A DNA stretch of 64,000 nucleotides from Glycocaulis abyssi. GTDB lineage: Bacteria; Pseudomonadota; Alphaproteobacteria; Caulobacterales; Maricaulaceae. Each line of letters opens with the position of its first letter. Within the stretch, counting starts at the first letter, position 1. The position numbers were made by a program, and so were the translations under genes. Below, in pieces: positions 33,214 through 42,385 of this stretch. The stretch covers positions 1,885,001 to 1,949,000 of the forward strand of contig NZ_CP163421.1 of the NCBI RefSeq assembly GCF_041429775.1. The letters run 5' to 3'. The notes beneath the pieces were generated by a model that ran no database searches, was not told the DNA's origin, and worked only from the letters and a program-made list of their open reading frames with translations.

Positions 33214-35895
33214 CTAGAAGCGTGCCCGCAGCGTGAGGCCGTAGGTACGCGGCTGGTTGGCATAGGTCGAGATGGAGCCCGGCTGAAGCGTTGTCGGGAA
33301 GCCAGCGGTATAGTACTCGTCACCGTTGAGGTTCCGGCCCCAGAGCAAGGCTTCAAGCCCGTTGTTGAGGTTCACACCAACTGAGGCGTTGACCGTGCTG
33401 ACCTCGCGGGTGAGCGACGCAGGCAAGCTGTCTCCAAGACCCGTCTCCGATGCGTACTGGTAGTCAGCCCGGACGAAAGCTTCGCCAAAATCAAAGTCGC
33501 GGGCGTACTGGAAGCCGAACGAGCCCGAGAATTCCGGAATGCCCGCTACCGTTGCCCCTGACAGATCACCGATACCGTCCGGCACACCGTCCGCCAGGTC
33601 CTCCGGGCTACCCCGAACGACCGGAGCTCCAGGGAAGCTGTCATACTCGGCGTCCATCCAGATACCTGACAGGTTGAGTGTCAGGCCGGGAATGGCCGAC
33701 GGCCTGATGCTGGCGTCAAACTCCAAGCCCAGTGCGCTCTGCTCACCAGCATTGACTACCGCAAACCCAGCACCCTGGAAGATCGATGACTGGAAGTCTG
33801 TGATCGTCTGATCGAAGACCGCCACGTTCAGGAAGCCCCAGCTGAACTGGCTCTTGATCCCGATCTCGAACGTTTCAGTGATTTCCGGCCGGGCAAAGCG
33901 TTGGTTACCCGCAACACCGAGTGCCTCAGCGGTATTGATGATTGTCGGCTGGCCCAGCGCATTATCAGCGGCGAGCTCGCCGGCGGCACGCAAGGCCGCC
34001 ACGTCGGCGGTATTCGGCCGGGTATCAGCCGTAAGGTTCCAGGAAGACGCCTTGAAGCCGCGGGCGAACGACGCGTAGACGTTGACATTATCGGTGAGAT
34101 CGTAGGCCAGACGCAGGGTATAGGGCCAATCTGAATCTTCGGTCCTGCCGTTCTCGACCGAGTTCGGGAATGGCGTAATAGCGCCAAGCGGTTGAAGGCC
34201 GCTCTCGAACAGCGTCAAAAGCGGATTTGCCAACGGAGCGCCGCTGCTCGGGAACACCGTCGACGCGCCGGTCGCTGCTGCCTGCAGCGCCGCGAACACA
34301 GCCGGGTTGGCTGCAGCGAACGCGCCCACCTGTACCGGGTCTTGCGGATTTGTACCGGTGAACAGCGGGTTGGCACCGATCAAACCGGCGAGTATGAGCG
34401 GCTGACCGACGGCTACGAGGTTCAGGTCAGAGAACGGGTTGGTGCGCACGATGTTCGTGAAATCCACCTCCTTCTCACTACGGAAGTAGGCAAGGCCAGC
34501 CGTCAGGGTCAACCGGTCGGTGATGTTGAAATCGACCTGGCCGAAAACCTGGAACTGCCTATCAGATTGATCGACCGTGAAGCGGGTACCGCCACCGGGC
34601 GCGTAGAACGAGCCGGCCGGGAATCCGGTAGCCGCCTCAATCGCCGTTATGGCACTGGTGGAAGCGTCCGGAATAAACACGCCCGGAGCGACCTGAATGG
34701 TGCCCGATGCGGTGAGCAGGTCGACGTAAGCACGCGCATCAGCACCGTAAATGCGCGAATCCGTCACGGTCATGTCTTCGTCGGAGTAGAACGCGCCGAA
34801 CACGAAGAAAGCGCGGTTGTTCCAGTCACCGGCGAGACGGAGTTCCTGAGTGAAGGTTCCCACATCCAGGCCACGGGTGTTTTCGCCCAGGAGCGCGAGT
34901 GTGATGAAATCGCCGTCAAAGTCGACGAAATCATCATACAGTCGGTAAGACGTGATCGAGCTTAACGTCAAATTGTCGTTCAGGTTCCAGTCGGCCTGAA
35001 GCGACAGACCGCGGTTTTCGATCTGGTTCTCGTTCGCTACATCAGTGGCGATCCGGTAATTAAAGCCTGTGCCAGCCGAAGTCTGGCCACCCAGCACGTT
35101 GCGGATAAGCGGCGCAGTGGCACCATCGATCGCCCGATCGGTGCCGCAGCACTGTTCGTCAATCTCATCCCAGTCGGCGATCAGGCGCAGTGACAGATTC
35201 TCGCTCGGCGTGAACAGGAGCTGACCACGCACGGCCCAGCGATCCCGCTCGTTAAAGTCGCCGCCCGGACCGTCATTCTCGTAGTATCCGTCTCGCAAAT
35301 TGCGGCTACCTGACAGGGAGAAAGCGACATTCTCGGAAAGCGGGCCGGTAAACGAACCACGCACCAGGCGCTGGTTGAAATTGCCGACCGTGGCTTCGAC
35401 AAGGCCGCCAAATTCAAACTGCGGCTCCTGGGTGATGATGCTCACAACGCCGGCGGTTGCATTCTTTCCGAACAGGGTGGATTGCGGACCACGCAGGACC
35501 TCCACACGCTCAATGTCCATCAGGTCAGACAGCGCCGTGCCAGCACGCGCCCGGAACACACCGTCAATGTACACCGCAACCGACGGCTCGATGCCGGGAT
35601 TGTTTGCCCCGTTGCCCTGGCCGCGGATGATGAAGGTCGCGTTCGAGCTGCGCTCGAGCTGGCTCACCCGCAGGGTAGGCACGACCGACTGAAGGTCCAG
35701 CGCATCCACGATCTGCGCGTTCTGAAGCGTTTCCGCCTGGACCACGGTCACGGCGATTGGCACTTCCTGCAGTGTCTGCTCACGCTTCTGGGCTGTAACG
35801 GTAATGATTTCGACTTGGGCCTGTGCGGCGGTGCCGACAAGGCCAGCGGCCAACGCGGTCGCACCGAGCACGGCGGCTCTTGAAAAACGCTTCAT
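33214..35895 (-). CDS. TonB-dependent outer-membrane receptor
   Basis: 893 residues from ATG 35895, preceded by GGAGGAA. The longer frame to 35937 lacks a ribosome site. The signal peptide is MKRFSRAAVLGATALAAGLVG and the mature protein begins QVEIITVTAQKREQTLQ, a typical TonB box and linker. The plug contains TFIIRGQGNGANNPGIEPSVA and VEVLRGPQSTLFGKNATAG. The barrel ends in GLTLRARF with terminal Phe. This pattern (VTAQKRxQxLQxVPI) is common in sphingomonad/hyphomonad receptors for vitamins, siderophores or steroids. It has its own terminator at 33151. No transport partner genes are adjacent. Confidence 0.95.
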   Translation of the reverse strand: MKRFSRAAVLGATALAAGLVGTAAQAQVEIITVTAQKREQTLQEVPIAVTVVQAETLQNAQIVDALDLQSVVPTLRVSQLERSSNATFIIRGQGNGANNPGIEPSVAVYIDGVFRARAGTALSDLMDIERVEVLRGPQSTLFGKNATAGVVSIITQEPQFEFGGLVEATVGNFNQRLVRGSFTGPLSENVAFSLSGSRNLRDGYYENDGPGGDFNERDRWAVRGQLLFTPSENLSLRLIADWDEIDEQCCGTDRAIDGATAPLIRNVLGGQTSAGTGFNYRIATDVANENQIENRGLSLQADWNLNDNLTLSSITSYRLYDDFVDFDGDFITLALLGENTRGLDVGTFTQELRLAGDWNNRAFFVFGAFYSDEDMTVTDSRIYGADARAYVDLLTASGTIQVAPGVFIPDASTSAITAIEAATGFPAGSFYAPGGGTRFTVDQSDRQFQVFGQVDFNITDRLTLTAGLAYFRSEKEVDFTNIVRTNPFSDLNLVAVGQPLILAGLIGANPLFTGTNPQDPVQVGAFAAANPAVFAALQAAATGASTVFPSSGAPLANPLLTLFESGLQPLGAITPFPNSVENGRTEDSDWPYTLRLAYDLTDNVNVYASFARGFKASSWNLTADTRPNTADVAALRAAGELAADNALGQPTIINTAEALGVAGNQRFARPEITETFEIGIKSQFSWGFLNVAVFDQTITDFQSSIFQGAGFAVVNAGEQSALGLEFDASIRPSAIPGLTLNLSGIWMDAEYDSFPGAPVVRGSPEDLADGVPDGIGDLSGATVAGIPEFSGSFGFQYARDFDFGEAFVRADYQYASETGLGDSLPASLTREVSTVNASVGVNLNNGLEALLWGRNLNGDEYYTAGFPTTLQPGSISTYANQPRTYGLTLRARF

Positions 35896-36048
35896 TGGGT
35901 TCCTCCCCCTCTGGGTGTGTCCAGCCTGCGGGTTCATCTGCCCCCTTGGCCTCGGATCGCACTGTAAGCCCGATTTTACAGATTTGTCATCGGGTGTTTA
36001 GCGGTCTGTCAGTCAAGTGCGGCATTCGCGTCACACTGGCTTGGAAAA

Positions 36049-36489
36049 TTAACCCTGACGGTTTGTCATCCAGGCGTAGAACACACCCGCAAGCGCGCCG
36101 CACACCGCTTGCGAGATTTCGCCGGTCAGGCTGCGCGCGCCAGCGATGACCGGCACACCGAAGAAAACCTCGCGCATCAGCGTCAGCATGACGAACATGC
36201 ACACCGAGCCGGCCACCGCATAAACGAGCGTGCGTGGCAGCGGAGCAAGGCGAAGCACCAGCGCGCTTGCAGCAAACGCGATTACAAAACCGATCAGGAT
36301 GAAGACCAGATAGAGCGGGCCCAGCCCGGCAATGTCGGCCAGCGTCATCGACAGGCGATCCGCAGCAGAGACATCAGCCCCGGCACCCGAAAGGGCCGCC
36401 AGCACGAACTGGGTCTGCACGATCACGCCGGCCAGCGCCATGAAGATGCTCGCCAGCACCAGCCCCAGCGGATATCTGAACCAGCCCAT
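36049..36489 (-). CDS. Hypothetical inner-membrane protein, about four transmembrane segments
   Basis: 146 residues from ATG 36489 (a TTG three bases earlier is also open). Hydrophobic segments include LGLVLASIFMALAGVIVQT, LYLVFILIGFVIAFAASALVL and LVYAVAGSVCMFVMLTLM. No soluble domain and no family recognised. It is divergent from the sugar dehydrogenase lipoprotein. Confidence 0.75.
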   Translation of the reverse strand: MGWFRYPLGLVLASIFMALAGVIVQTQFVLAALSGAGADVSAADRLSMTLADIAGLGPLYLVFILIGFVIAFAASALVLRLAPLPRTLVYAVAGSVCMFVMLTLMREVFFGVPVIAGARSLTGEISQAVCGALAGVFYAWMTNRQG

Positions 36490-36654
36490 CAATTAAGCCC
36501 TCCCCTGTCCAGGGCTTGCACCCTGTTAGCCAGCCACCGGCTTGCGAACTGTCTTGGTTACCCGCCGATTTGCGGCCATGATGCCTTGCAAAGCGCCGCT
36601 TGGCCAATGTCCGTTTGCCAGCGTACGCGCTTTTTTGTCGAAGGAGCGCCCGCC

Positions 36655-37809
36655 ATGGCCATCACCGCCATCTATCGATCCGCACTTGCCGCTGCTGGCC
36701 TTGGCCTCCTGGCGGCGGCGTGCGCAGACAATCGCGAAGCGGTTGAGCTGCCTGAACCGGCCACAGGACACGCTGTCTCGGTGGAAACACTCGTGGACGG
36801 GCTGGAGCATCCCTGGGGCCTCGCCTTCCTGCCCGGCGGCGACATGCTGGTGACCGAGCGGACCGGCCAGCTTCGCCTGATCCGCGATGGCGCGCTGGTG
36901 GAGGCGCCGGTCAGCGGCGTGCCGGAGGTTCTGGCGCTCTCACAAGGCGGGCTGTTCGATGTCGTGCTGGCGCCGGATTTTGAGGAAACCCGCGAGGTCT
37001 ACCTCTCCTTCGCGAGCGGGACCGCCCGGTCCAACAACACCGCCCTCTACCGCGCGCGATATGAAGACGGTGCTCTGCTGGACGGCGAAGTGATCTGGAC
37101 CTCGCAGATGGACAAGACGGGCGGCGCGCATTTTGGCGGGCGCATCGCCTTCATGGGCGATGGCACGCTGCTGCTTACCCTGGGGGACGGGTTTGAGTTC
37201 CGCGAGGAAGCGCAGAACCTCGCCAATCATTTCGGCGCCATCGTGCGGCTTAACCGCGATGGTTCGCCGGCAAGCGGTAATCCGCTGGCGGGCGAAGATG
37301 GCGCGCTGGCCGATATCTGGACCTATGGCCACCGCAATGTGCAAGGCATTGCCATCGATCCTGAGACCGGCGTTGTCTGGGCGCATGAGCACGGGCCGCG
37401 CGGCGGGGACGAGCTGAACATTATCGAAGGCGGTCATAATTATGGCTGGCCCATCGTCACCTCCGGCCTCGACTATTCCGGCGCGCGCATCTCGCCCTTT
37501 GCCGAGCATGGCGATGAGTACACCGCGCCGGTGCGCGAATGGCTGCCCAACTCCATCGCGCCGTCGGGCCTGGCCATCTATCGCGGCGGGGCCTTCCCCA
37601 ACTGGAACGGGGACATGCTGATCGGCGCACTCGCCGGGCAGGCCCTGCACCGCGTCGTGATCGCAGACGGCGAAGCGGTGGCGGAGGAAAAACTGCTGGC
37701 AGACGAGGGGCTACGTATCCGTGATGTGCGCATTGGGCTGGACGGCCTGGTTTATGTGCTCACCGACCATGCCAATGGCGCGCTCCTGCGCCTCTCGCCA
37801 GCGGACTGA
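36655..37809 (+). CDS. PQQ-dependent aldose sugar dehydrogenase (GSDH type), lipoprotein
   Basis: 384 residues from ATG 36655, with AAGGAGCG upstream; the open frame to 36109 has no signal. The lipobox is GLLAAAC, giving a lipoprotein. The six-bladed propeller motifs are LEHPWGLAFLPGGDMLVTER, ALSQGGLFDVVLAPDFEET and HNYGWPIVTSGLDYSG. The family oxidises aldoses with PQQ in the periplasm and passes electrons to the quinone pool. PQQ synthesis genes are not in the window. It precedes the serine hydrolase/GMC cluster by 116 bp, and the link to it is unclear. Confidence 0.9.
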   Translation: MAITAIYRSALAAAGLGLLAAACADNREAVELPEPATGHAVSVETLVDGLEHPWGLAFLPGGDMLVTERTGQLRLIRDGALVEAPVSGVPEVLALSQGGLFDVVLAPDFEETREVYLSFASGTARSNNTALYRARYEDGALLDGEVIWTSQMDKTGGAHFGGRIAFMGDGTLLLTLGDGFEFREEAQNLANHFGAIVRLNRDGSPASGNPLAGEDGALADIWTYGHRNVQGIAIDPETGVVWAHEHGPRGGDELNIIEGGHNYGWPIVTSGLDYSGARISPFAEHGDEYTAPVREWLPNSIAPSGLAIYRGGAFPNWNGDMLIGALAGQALHRVVIADGEAVAEEKLLADEGLRIRDVRIGLDGLVYVLTDHANGALLRLSPAD

Positions 37810-37925
37810 CATAACGCTCAGTGAAAGGGCTGGCCTTCGGGGCGTGAAAGGTGTTCACTTCTGCCCAAACACAAGGGCCGGGGCGGATTCGCGCGTGACC
37901 GGCCACAGAAATTGGGGAGGCGCGC

Positions 37926-39245
37926 ATGAAGCGTATTCTGATCGGCCTGGTGGCCGTAATTATCGTGGCTGGTCTGGCGCTCGGCGGCTGGTATTACCGG
38001 CCATGGTCGGACTTTTCGCCCGCCAGCGTGCGCGCGCTCGATGACCCTGAGCAATATGTGACCACCTTCCAGCGCATGGATGAAATCCTGCCCAGCGCCC
38101 GCATTGCTGCCACCAGCCCCGACCCCCTGCCTCGCAATCTCCAGCCGCTTGATGTGAGCTATGAGTGGGAGGGCGAGACGCGCACGCTGGATGAATATCT
38201 CGAAGCGGCGCGCGCGACCGGCCTGACCGTGCTGCGTGATGGCGAAGTGATCCACCAGCGCTTCTTCCACGGCGCGGACGAGAACACACGCTTCACCTCC
38301 TGGTCGGTGGGCAAGAGCTATGTCGCCAGCCTGATCGCGATGGCGCTGGATGAGGGCCTCATCGAAAGCCTTGATGATCCGGCAGAGCGCTATGCGCCCG
38401 AATATGCCGGGACGTATTACGGCACGGTGTCCTTGCGTCATCTGCTGATGATGTCGGCCGGGATCGATTTCAACGAGGAATACTCGCCCGACCGTCCTTC
38501 CGATGTACGCCCCTTCTTCTTCAATGCCTTTATCATGGGCCAGAGCCCGGATCGGCTGGCCAGCGCCTTTGGCGCCAATGATCTGGTACCCGGCGAACAT
38601 CTCCACTACGCTTCCACGAACACGCAGGTCCTCTCTGCTGTCGCGCGCCATGTGTTTGGTGGATCGCTGGCTGAAGTGGTGGAGCAGCGCATCTGGACCC
38701 CGCTTGGCATGACTTCTGACGCCACATGGTTGCAGCACGTGCCGGGCAATCGCGGCGTCGCCATCGGCTATTGCTGCCTGCAGGCGACCAGCGAGGACTA
38801 TGCACGCATGGGCCAGTTCTACCTGCAGGACGGAGTGTGGAACGGGGAGCGCCTGCTGCCCGAAGGCTGGGTCACCGAAGCCACCCGCCCGGTCTCGCCA
38901 GCCCATGAGGCAGGCGCGACGCCGGCCTATGGCCCGCGCGGCTATGGCCTGCATTTCTGGATCCCCGAAGGCCATGATGGCGAGTATTTCTTCGCCGGTG
39001 TCTACGGCCAGTATATCTGGGTCGATGAGCGGCGCGGCGTGGTGATAGCCCAGAATGCCGGTGATCCGGCCTGGGGGCGTCTGGGTTCTGAGGTGTTCAC
39101 CGTCATGCGCGCGATTGCCGAAACAGTCTCGCCGCTGGAAGTGGAGCCGGAGCCGGTTGAAGAGGTGGACGAGCCCGCTCTTGATGCGCCGCTGGGCGTG
39201 GAAGACGAGCCGCTGGACGAGGCGTCAGAAGAGGACAGCGAATAA
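37926..39245 (+). CDS. Serine hydrolase of the beta-lactamase/DD-peptidase fold, membrane anchored
   Basis: 439 residues. An N-terminal anchor (ILIGLVAVIIVAGLALGG) is followed by the SxxK motif S127-V-G-K130 in FTSWSVGKSY and a YxN-like HYASTN. The C-terminal 40 residues are acidic, rich in Glu, Asp and Pro, and probably disordered. Class C beta-lactamase-like enzymes of this kind include esterases, oligomer hydrolases and peptidases; the fold alone does not show antibiotic resistance. The stop overlaps the GMC start (TAATG). So the pair is translationally coupled and may act on one substrate. Confidence 0.87.
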   Translation: MKRILIGLVAVIIVAGLALGGWYYRPWSDFSPASVRALDDPEQYVTTFQRMDEILPSARIAATSPDPLPRNLQPLDVSYEWEGETRTLDEYLEAARATGLTVLRDGEVIHQRFFHGADENTRFTSWSVGKSYVASLIAMALDEGLIESLDDPAERYAPEYAGTYYGTVSLRHLLMMSAGIDFNEEYSPDRPSDVRPFFFNAFIMGQSPDRLASAFGANDLVPGEHLHYASTNTQVLSAVARHVFGGSLAEVVEQRIWTPLGMTSDATWLQHVPGNRGVAIGYCCLQATSEDYARMGQFYLQDGVWNGERLLPEGWVTEATRPVSPAHEAGATPAYGPRGYGLHFWIPEGHDGEYFFAGVYGQYIWVDERRGVVIAQNAGDPAWGRLGSEVFTVMRAIAETVSPLEVEPEPVEEVDEPALDAPLGVEDEPLDEASEEDSE

Positions 39246-40849
39246 TGTCCGCCGCGTCCGTGTACGATTATGTGATCGCGGGCGCGGGCAGCGCCGGATC
39301 GGTTCTGGCAGCCCGTCTGTCTGAAGACCCCTCCGTCACGGTCTGCGTGATCGAGGCGGGCGGCTCAGACAAGAAGGCGATCATCCAGACGCCCATGCTC
39401 TTGCAGTTCGCCATTACCGAGCCGTCGATCAACTGGGATTACTGGACCGAACCGCAGAAGAACCTTCAGGACCGCAAGCTCTACTGGCCGCGCGGCAAGA
39501 CACTTGGCGGCTCATCCTCCATCAACGCCATGCACTATATGCGCGGCGCGTGGGAGAATTACGACGAGTGGGAAACCCGCTACGGCGCCACCGGTTGGGG
39601 GCGGGAAGCCGCACTGGAAGCCTTCAAGCGGGTAGAGAATAACGAAAACCATGGCGAGCCCTGGCACGGCAAGGGCGGGCCGCTGAATGTCAAATCCATC
39701 TCGCCGCTCAATCCGCTGACCGAGCTCTATTACGAAGCCTGCCGCCGCCGCCAATTGCCGTGGAATGATGATTTCAACGGCGCTGGCCAGGAAGGGTTCG
39801 GTGTCTATCAGGTGACGCAAAAGGACGGCAAGCGCTGCTCGGCCGCCGACGCCTTCCTCAAACCCGCCATGACGCGGCCAAACCTGACCGTCATCACCGG
39901 CGCACTGGCCCGCAAGGTGGTCATCGAGGAAGGCCGGGCGACGGGCATCGAGATCGAGACCGAAAGCGAGACCTGCACAATCACCGCCCGCAAGGAGGTC
40001 ATCCTGTCCGGCGGGGCGATCAACACGCCGCACCTGCTGATGCTGTCGGGCATCGGGCCTGCGGATCATCTGCGCGAGCATGGCATATCGGTCGAAGCCG
40101 ATCTGCCGGGCGTCGGCGCGAACATGCAGGACCATCTCGACATCATGGCCCGCGCCTCTACCCGCTCGGCCAAATCCATCGGCTATTCGCTGAAGAAATT
40201 TCCGGCGACCGCCCGCGACGTGCTGCAATGGGCGACGACCGGCACGGGCAATTTCACCGTCAATCCGGTGCAGGGCTGCGGGTTTGTGAAATCCAGCCGC
40301 GCAAAAGACCTGCCCGACATCCAGCTTGTCTTCATTCCGGCGCGCGGCAGCCCCCATGGGCGCGAGACCATGACCGGCCACGGCATGATGATCCATGCCT
40401 GCCATCTCTATCCGCAAAGCCGGGGCAGTCTGCGTCTGAAAAGCGCCGATCCGCGCGATCCCATCCTCATTGATCCCAATTACATGGATCACGAAGAGGA
40501 CGCAGAGGTGATGACCGATTGCCTGGAGATTGCACGCGACATCCTCCTGAGCGATGCGTTCGATGGCGAGTTCAAGGAACTGGAACTGCCCGCCAAGACC
40601 AATGGCACGCGCGCGGAGCTTCTCGATCATGTGCGCGCCAATGCCGAGACGCTCTACCACCCGACATCCACCTGCGCGATGGGGTCTGGCGAGCTTGCCG
40701 TTACCGACCCCCAATGCTGCGTGCGCGGGGTGAAATCCCTTCGCGTCGTCGATGCCTCCGTGATGCCGCGAATTGTCGGCGGCAACACCAACGCGCCCAC
40801 CATGATGATCGCTACCCGCGCCGCCGACATGATTATCGCTGGCGCCTGA
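39245..40849 (+). CDS. GMC-family FAD oxidoreductase (choline/alcohol dehydrogenase type)
   Basis: 534 residues. The FAD motif is DYVIAGAGSAGSVLAARLSE. GMC signature 1 is RGKTLGGSSSINAMHYMRG and signature 2 GGAINTPHLLMLSGIGP. The catalytic His is in LYHPTSTCAMG and the second in GGNTNAPTMMIATRA (Asn in the family position). It oxidises an alcohol to an aldehyde, with electrons to the membrane chain or O2. The ALDH-family gene 34 bp downstream would take the aldehyde to an acid. Choline is one candidate, but no betaine genes are present, so aliphatic or aromatic alcohols are equally possible. Confidence 0.93.
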   Translation: MSAASVYDYVIAGAGSAGSVLAARLSEDPSVTVCVIEAGGSDKKAIIQTPMLLQFAITEPSINWDYWTEPQKNLQDRKLYWPRGKTLGGSSSINAMHYMRGAWENYDEWETRYGATGWGREAALEAFKRVENNENHGEPWHGKGGPLNVKSISPLNPLTELYYEACRRRQLPWNDDFNGAGQEGFGVYQVTQKDGKRCSAADAFLKPAMTRPNLTVITGALARKVVIEEGRATGIEIETESETCTITARKEVILSGGAINTPHLLMLSGIGPADHLREHGISVEADLPGVGANMQDHLDIMARASTRSAKSIGYSLKKFPATARDVLQWATTGTGNFTVNPVQGCGFVKSSRAKDLPDIQLVFIPARGSPHGRETMTGHGMMIHACHLYPQSRGSLRLKSADPRDPILIDPNYMDHEEDAEVMTDCLEIARDILLSDAFDGEFKELELPAKTNGTRAELLDHVRANAETLYHPTSTCAMGSGELAVTDPQCCVRGVKSLRVVDASVMPRIVGGNTNAPTMMIATRAADMIIAGA

Positions 40850-40883
40850 AACCCGTTCGAGACCAAAGCCGAGGAGAGACCCG

Positions 40884-42305
40884 ATGAGTGACGCCGCAGC
40901 CCGCCAGATCGAGCGCATGAAATCGGTCTTCGACGCGCAGAAATCCGCCTTCAAGGCCAGCAAGATACGCCCCTATGGCGAGCGCAAGGCAGATCTTGAG
41001 AAGCTCGAAGCCATGGTGAAGGAGAAGGCCGATGCTTTCGCCGCCGCCGTGTCGGCAGACTATGGCCGGCGCTCCGCAGCCGAGACCCAGATCGCCGAGA
41101 TCGGCTTTACGCTGGCGACCGCCAAACACACCCGCCAGAAGCTGAAAAGCTGGATGGCAGACCGCTCGGTTCCGGTGCCGATGACGCTGGCGCCGGGCAA
41201 AGCCTATATCCGCCGCGAGCCAAAGGGCGTTGTCGGCATTGTCGCGCCGTGGAACTACCCGATCCAGCTGGCGCTGGCCCCTCTGGTCCCTGCGCTGGCT
41301 GCCGGGTGCCGGGTGATGATAAAGCCCTCCGAATACACGCCGCGCGTGGCTGACCTCCTGAAAGAGACGCTTGGCAGCCTCTATTCGGAAGATCATGTCG
41401 CCGTCATCACCGGCGGGCCGGAGGTGGGGCAGGCTTTCTGCGACCTGGCCTTCGACCATCTTTTCTACACCGGCTCCACCCATGTGGGGCGGCTGGTGGC
41501 GCAGGCGGCCGCCAAGAACCTCACCCCCGTCACGCTGGAGCTGGGCGGCAAATCTCCCACCGTCATCGCGCCCGATTTCGATATCGAGGAAGCGGCCAAG
41601 ACCATCGCCTGGGGCAAGTACTTCAATGCCGGCCAGACCTGCGTCGCGCCGGACTATGTGCTGACCCCCAAGGGCTCTGAGCAATCCCTCGCCGAGGCGA
41701 TTATCGGCAATGCAGGCAAGTTCTGGCCCGGCCCGGACAGCAATGATGACTATACCGGCATCGTTTCGGAGCGGCACTACAAGCGCATCACCGACATGGT
41801 GGAGGAAGCGCGCAAGGGCGGCGCGACCGTGCTGCAGGTTCCCACCGAAAGCGGCACGGGCGGCAATCACCATGCCTTCCCGCCGACGGTCGTGTTGAAT
41901 GCGCCGGCAGACTCCAAGCTGATGACGGAGGAGATTTTCGGTCCTGTATTGCCGGTGCTCGGCCATGATGGCCTTGATGACGCCGCGCGCTTCATCAATG
42001 AGCGCGACCGGCCGCTGGCGCTTTATGTCTATACAAAATCGAAGACCACCGCGCAGGGCTTTCTCGACAAGACCATGTCGGGCGGGGTGGGCGTGAATGT
42101 GCCCATGCTGCACCTGTCGGTCGAAGATTTGCCCTTCGGCGGCACGGGCGCATCGGGCTATGGCGCCTATCATGGTGAGGAGGGTTTTCGCACCTTCTGC
42201 CATGAGCGCAGCGTGTTTCACGCGCCCGTCTGGCATCCGATCCGCCTGATGGCACCGCCCTACGGAAAGCTATTTGAATTTTTCAAGAAACTGCAGGCCG
42301 GGTAA
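40884..42305 (+). CDS. Aldehyde dehydrogenase (coniferyl-aldehyde-dehydrogenase-like subfamily)
   Basis: 473 residues. The motifs are VGIVAPWNYPIQLALAPL, TLELGGKSPTVIAPD (catalytic Glu) and FNAGQTCVAPDYVLTP (catalytic Cys). The short N-terminus and the PWNYP/NAGQTC set match coniferyl aldehyde dehydrogenases and related class 3 enzymes. It oxidises an aldehyde to the carboxylic acid with NAD(P). It directly follows the GMC alcohol dehydrogenase, giving an alcohol-aldehyde-acid pair. Confidence 0.93.
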   Translation: MSDAAARQIERMKSVFDAQKSAFKASKIRPYGERKADLEKLEAMVKEKADAFAAAVSADYGRRSAAETQIAEIGFTLATAKHTRQKLKSWMADRSVPVPMTLAPGKAYIRREPKGVVGIVAPWNYPIQLALAPLVPALAAGCRVMIKPSEYTPRVADLLKETLGSLYSEDHVAVITGGPEVGQAFCDLAFDHLFYTGSTHVGRLVAQAAAKNLTPVTLELGGKSPTVIAPDFDIEEAAKTIAWGKYFNAGQTCVAPDYVLTPKGSEQSLAEAIIGNAGKFWPGPDSNDDYTGIVSERHYKRITDMVEEARKGGATVLQVPTESGTGGNHHAFPPTVVLNAPADSKLMTEEIFGPVLPVLGHDGLDDAARFINERDRPLALYVYTKSKTTAQGFLDKTMSGGVGVNVPMLHLSVEDLPFGGTGASGYGAYHGEEGFRTFCHERSVFHAPVWHPIRLMAPPYGKLFEFFKKLQAG

Positions 42306-42385
42306 GCGCTCACCGCTTCCCACGCGCCTTCAGCTTGATAAGCTCGCGCCGCTCCGGGGCGCGGGGCCTGAGTCGGGGGGCTATC

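Noticed and set aside
37926-39245. Serine hydrolase considered as a beta-lactamase resistance gene
   Set aside because: The SxxK fold is shared by many esterases and peptidases; context is metabolic and there is no resistance signature.
40833-42236. 467-codon minus-strand frame opposite the aldehyde dehydrogenase
   Set aside because: Rich in His and Arg, typical of antisense frames; the plus strand has the ALDH motifs.
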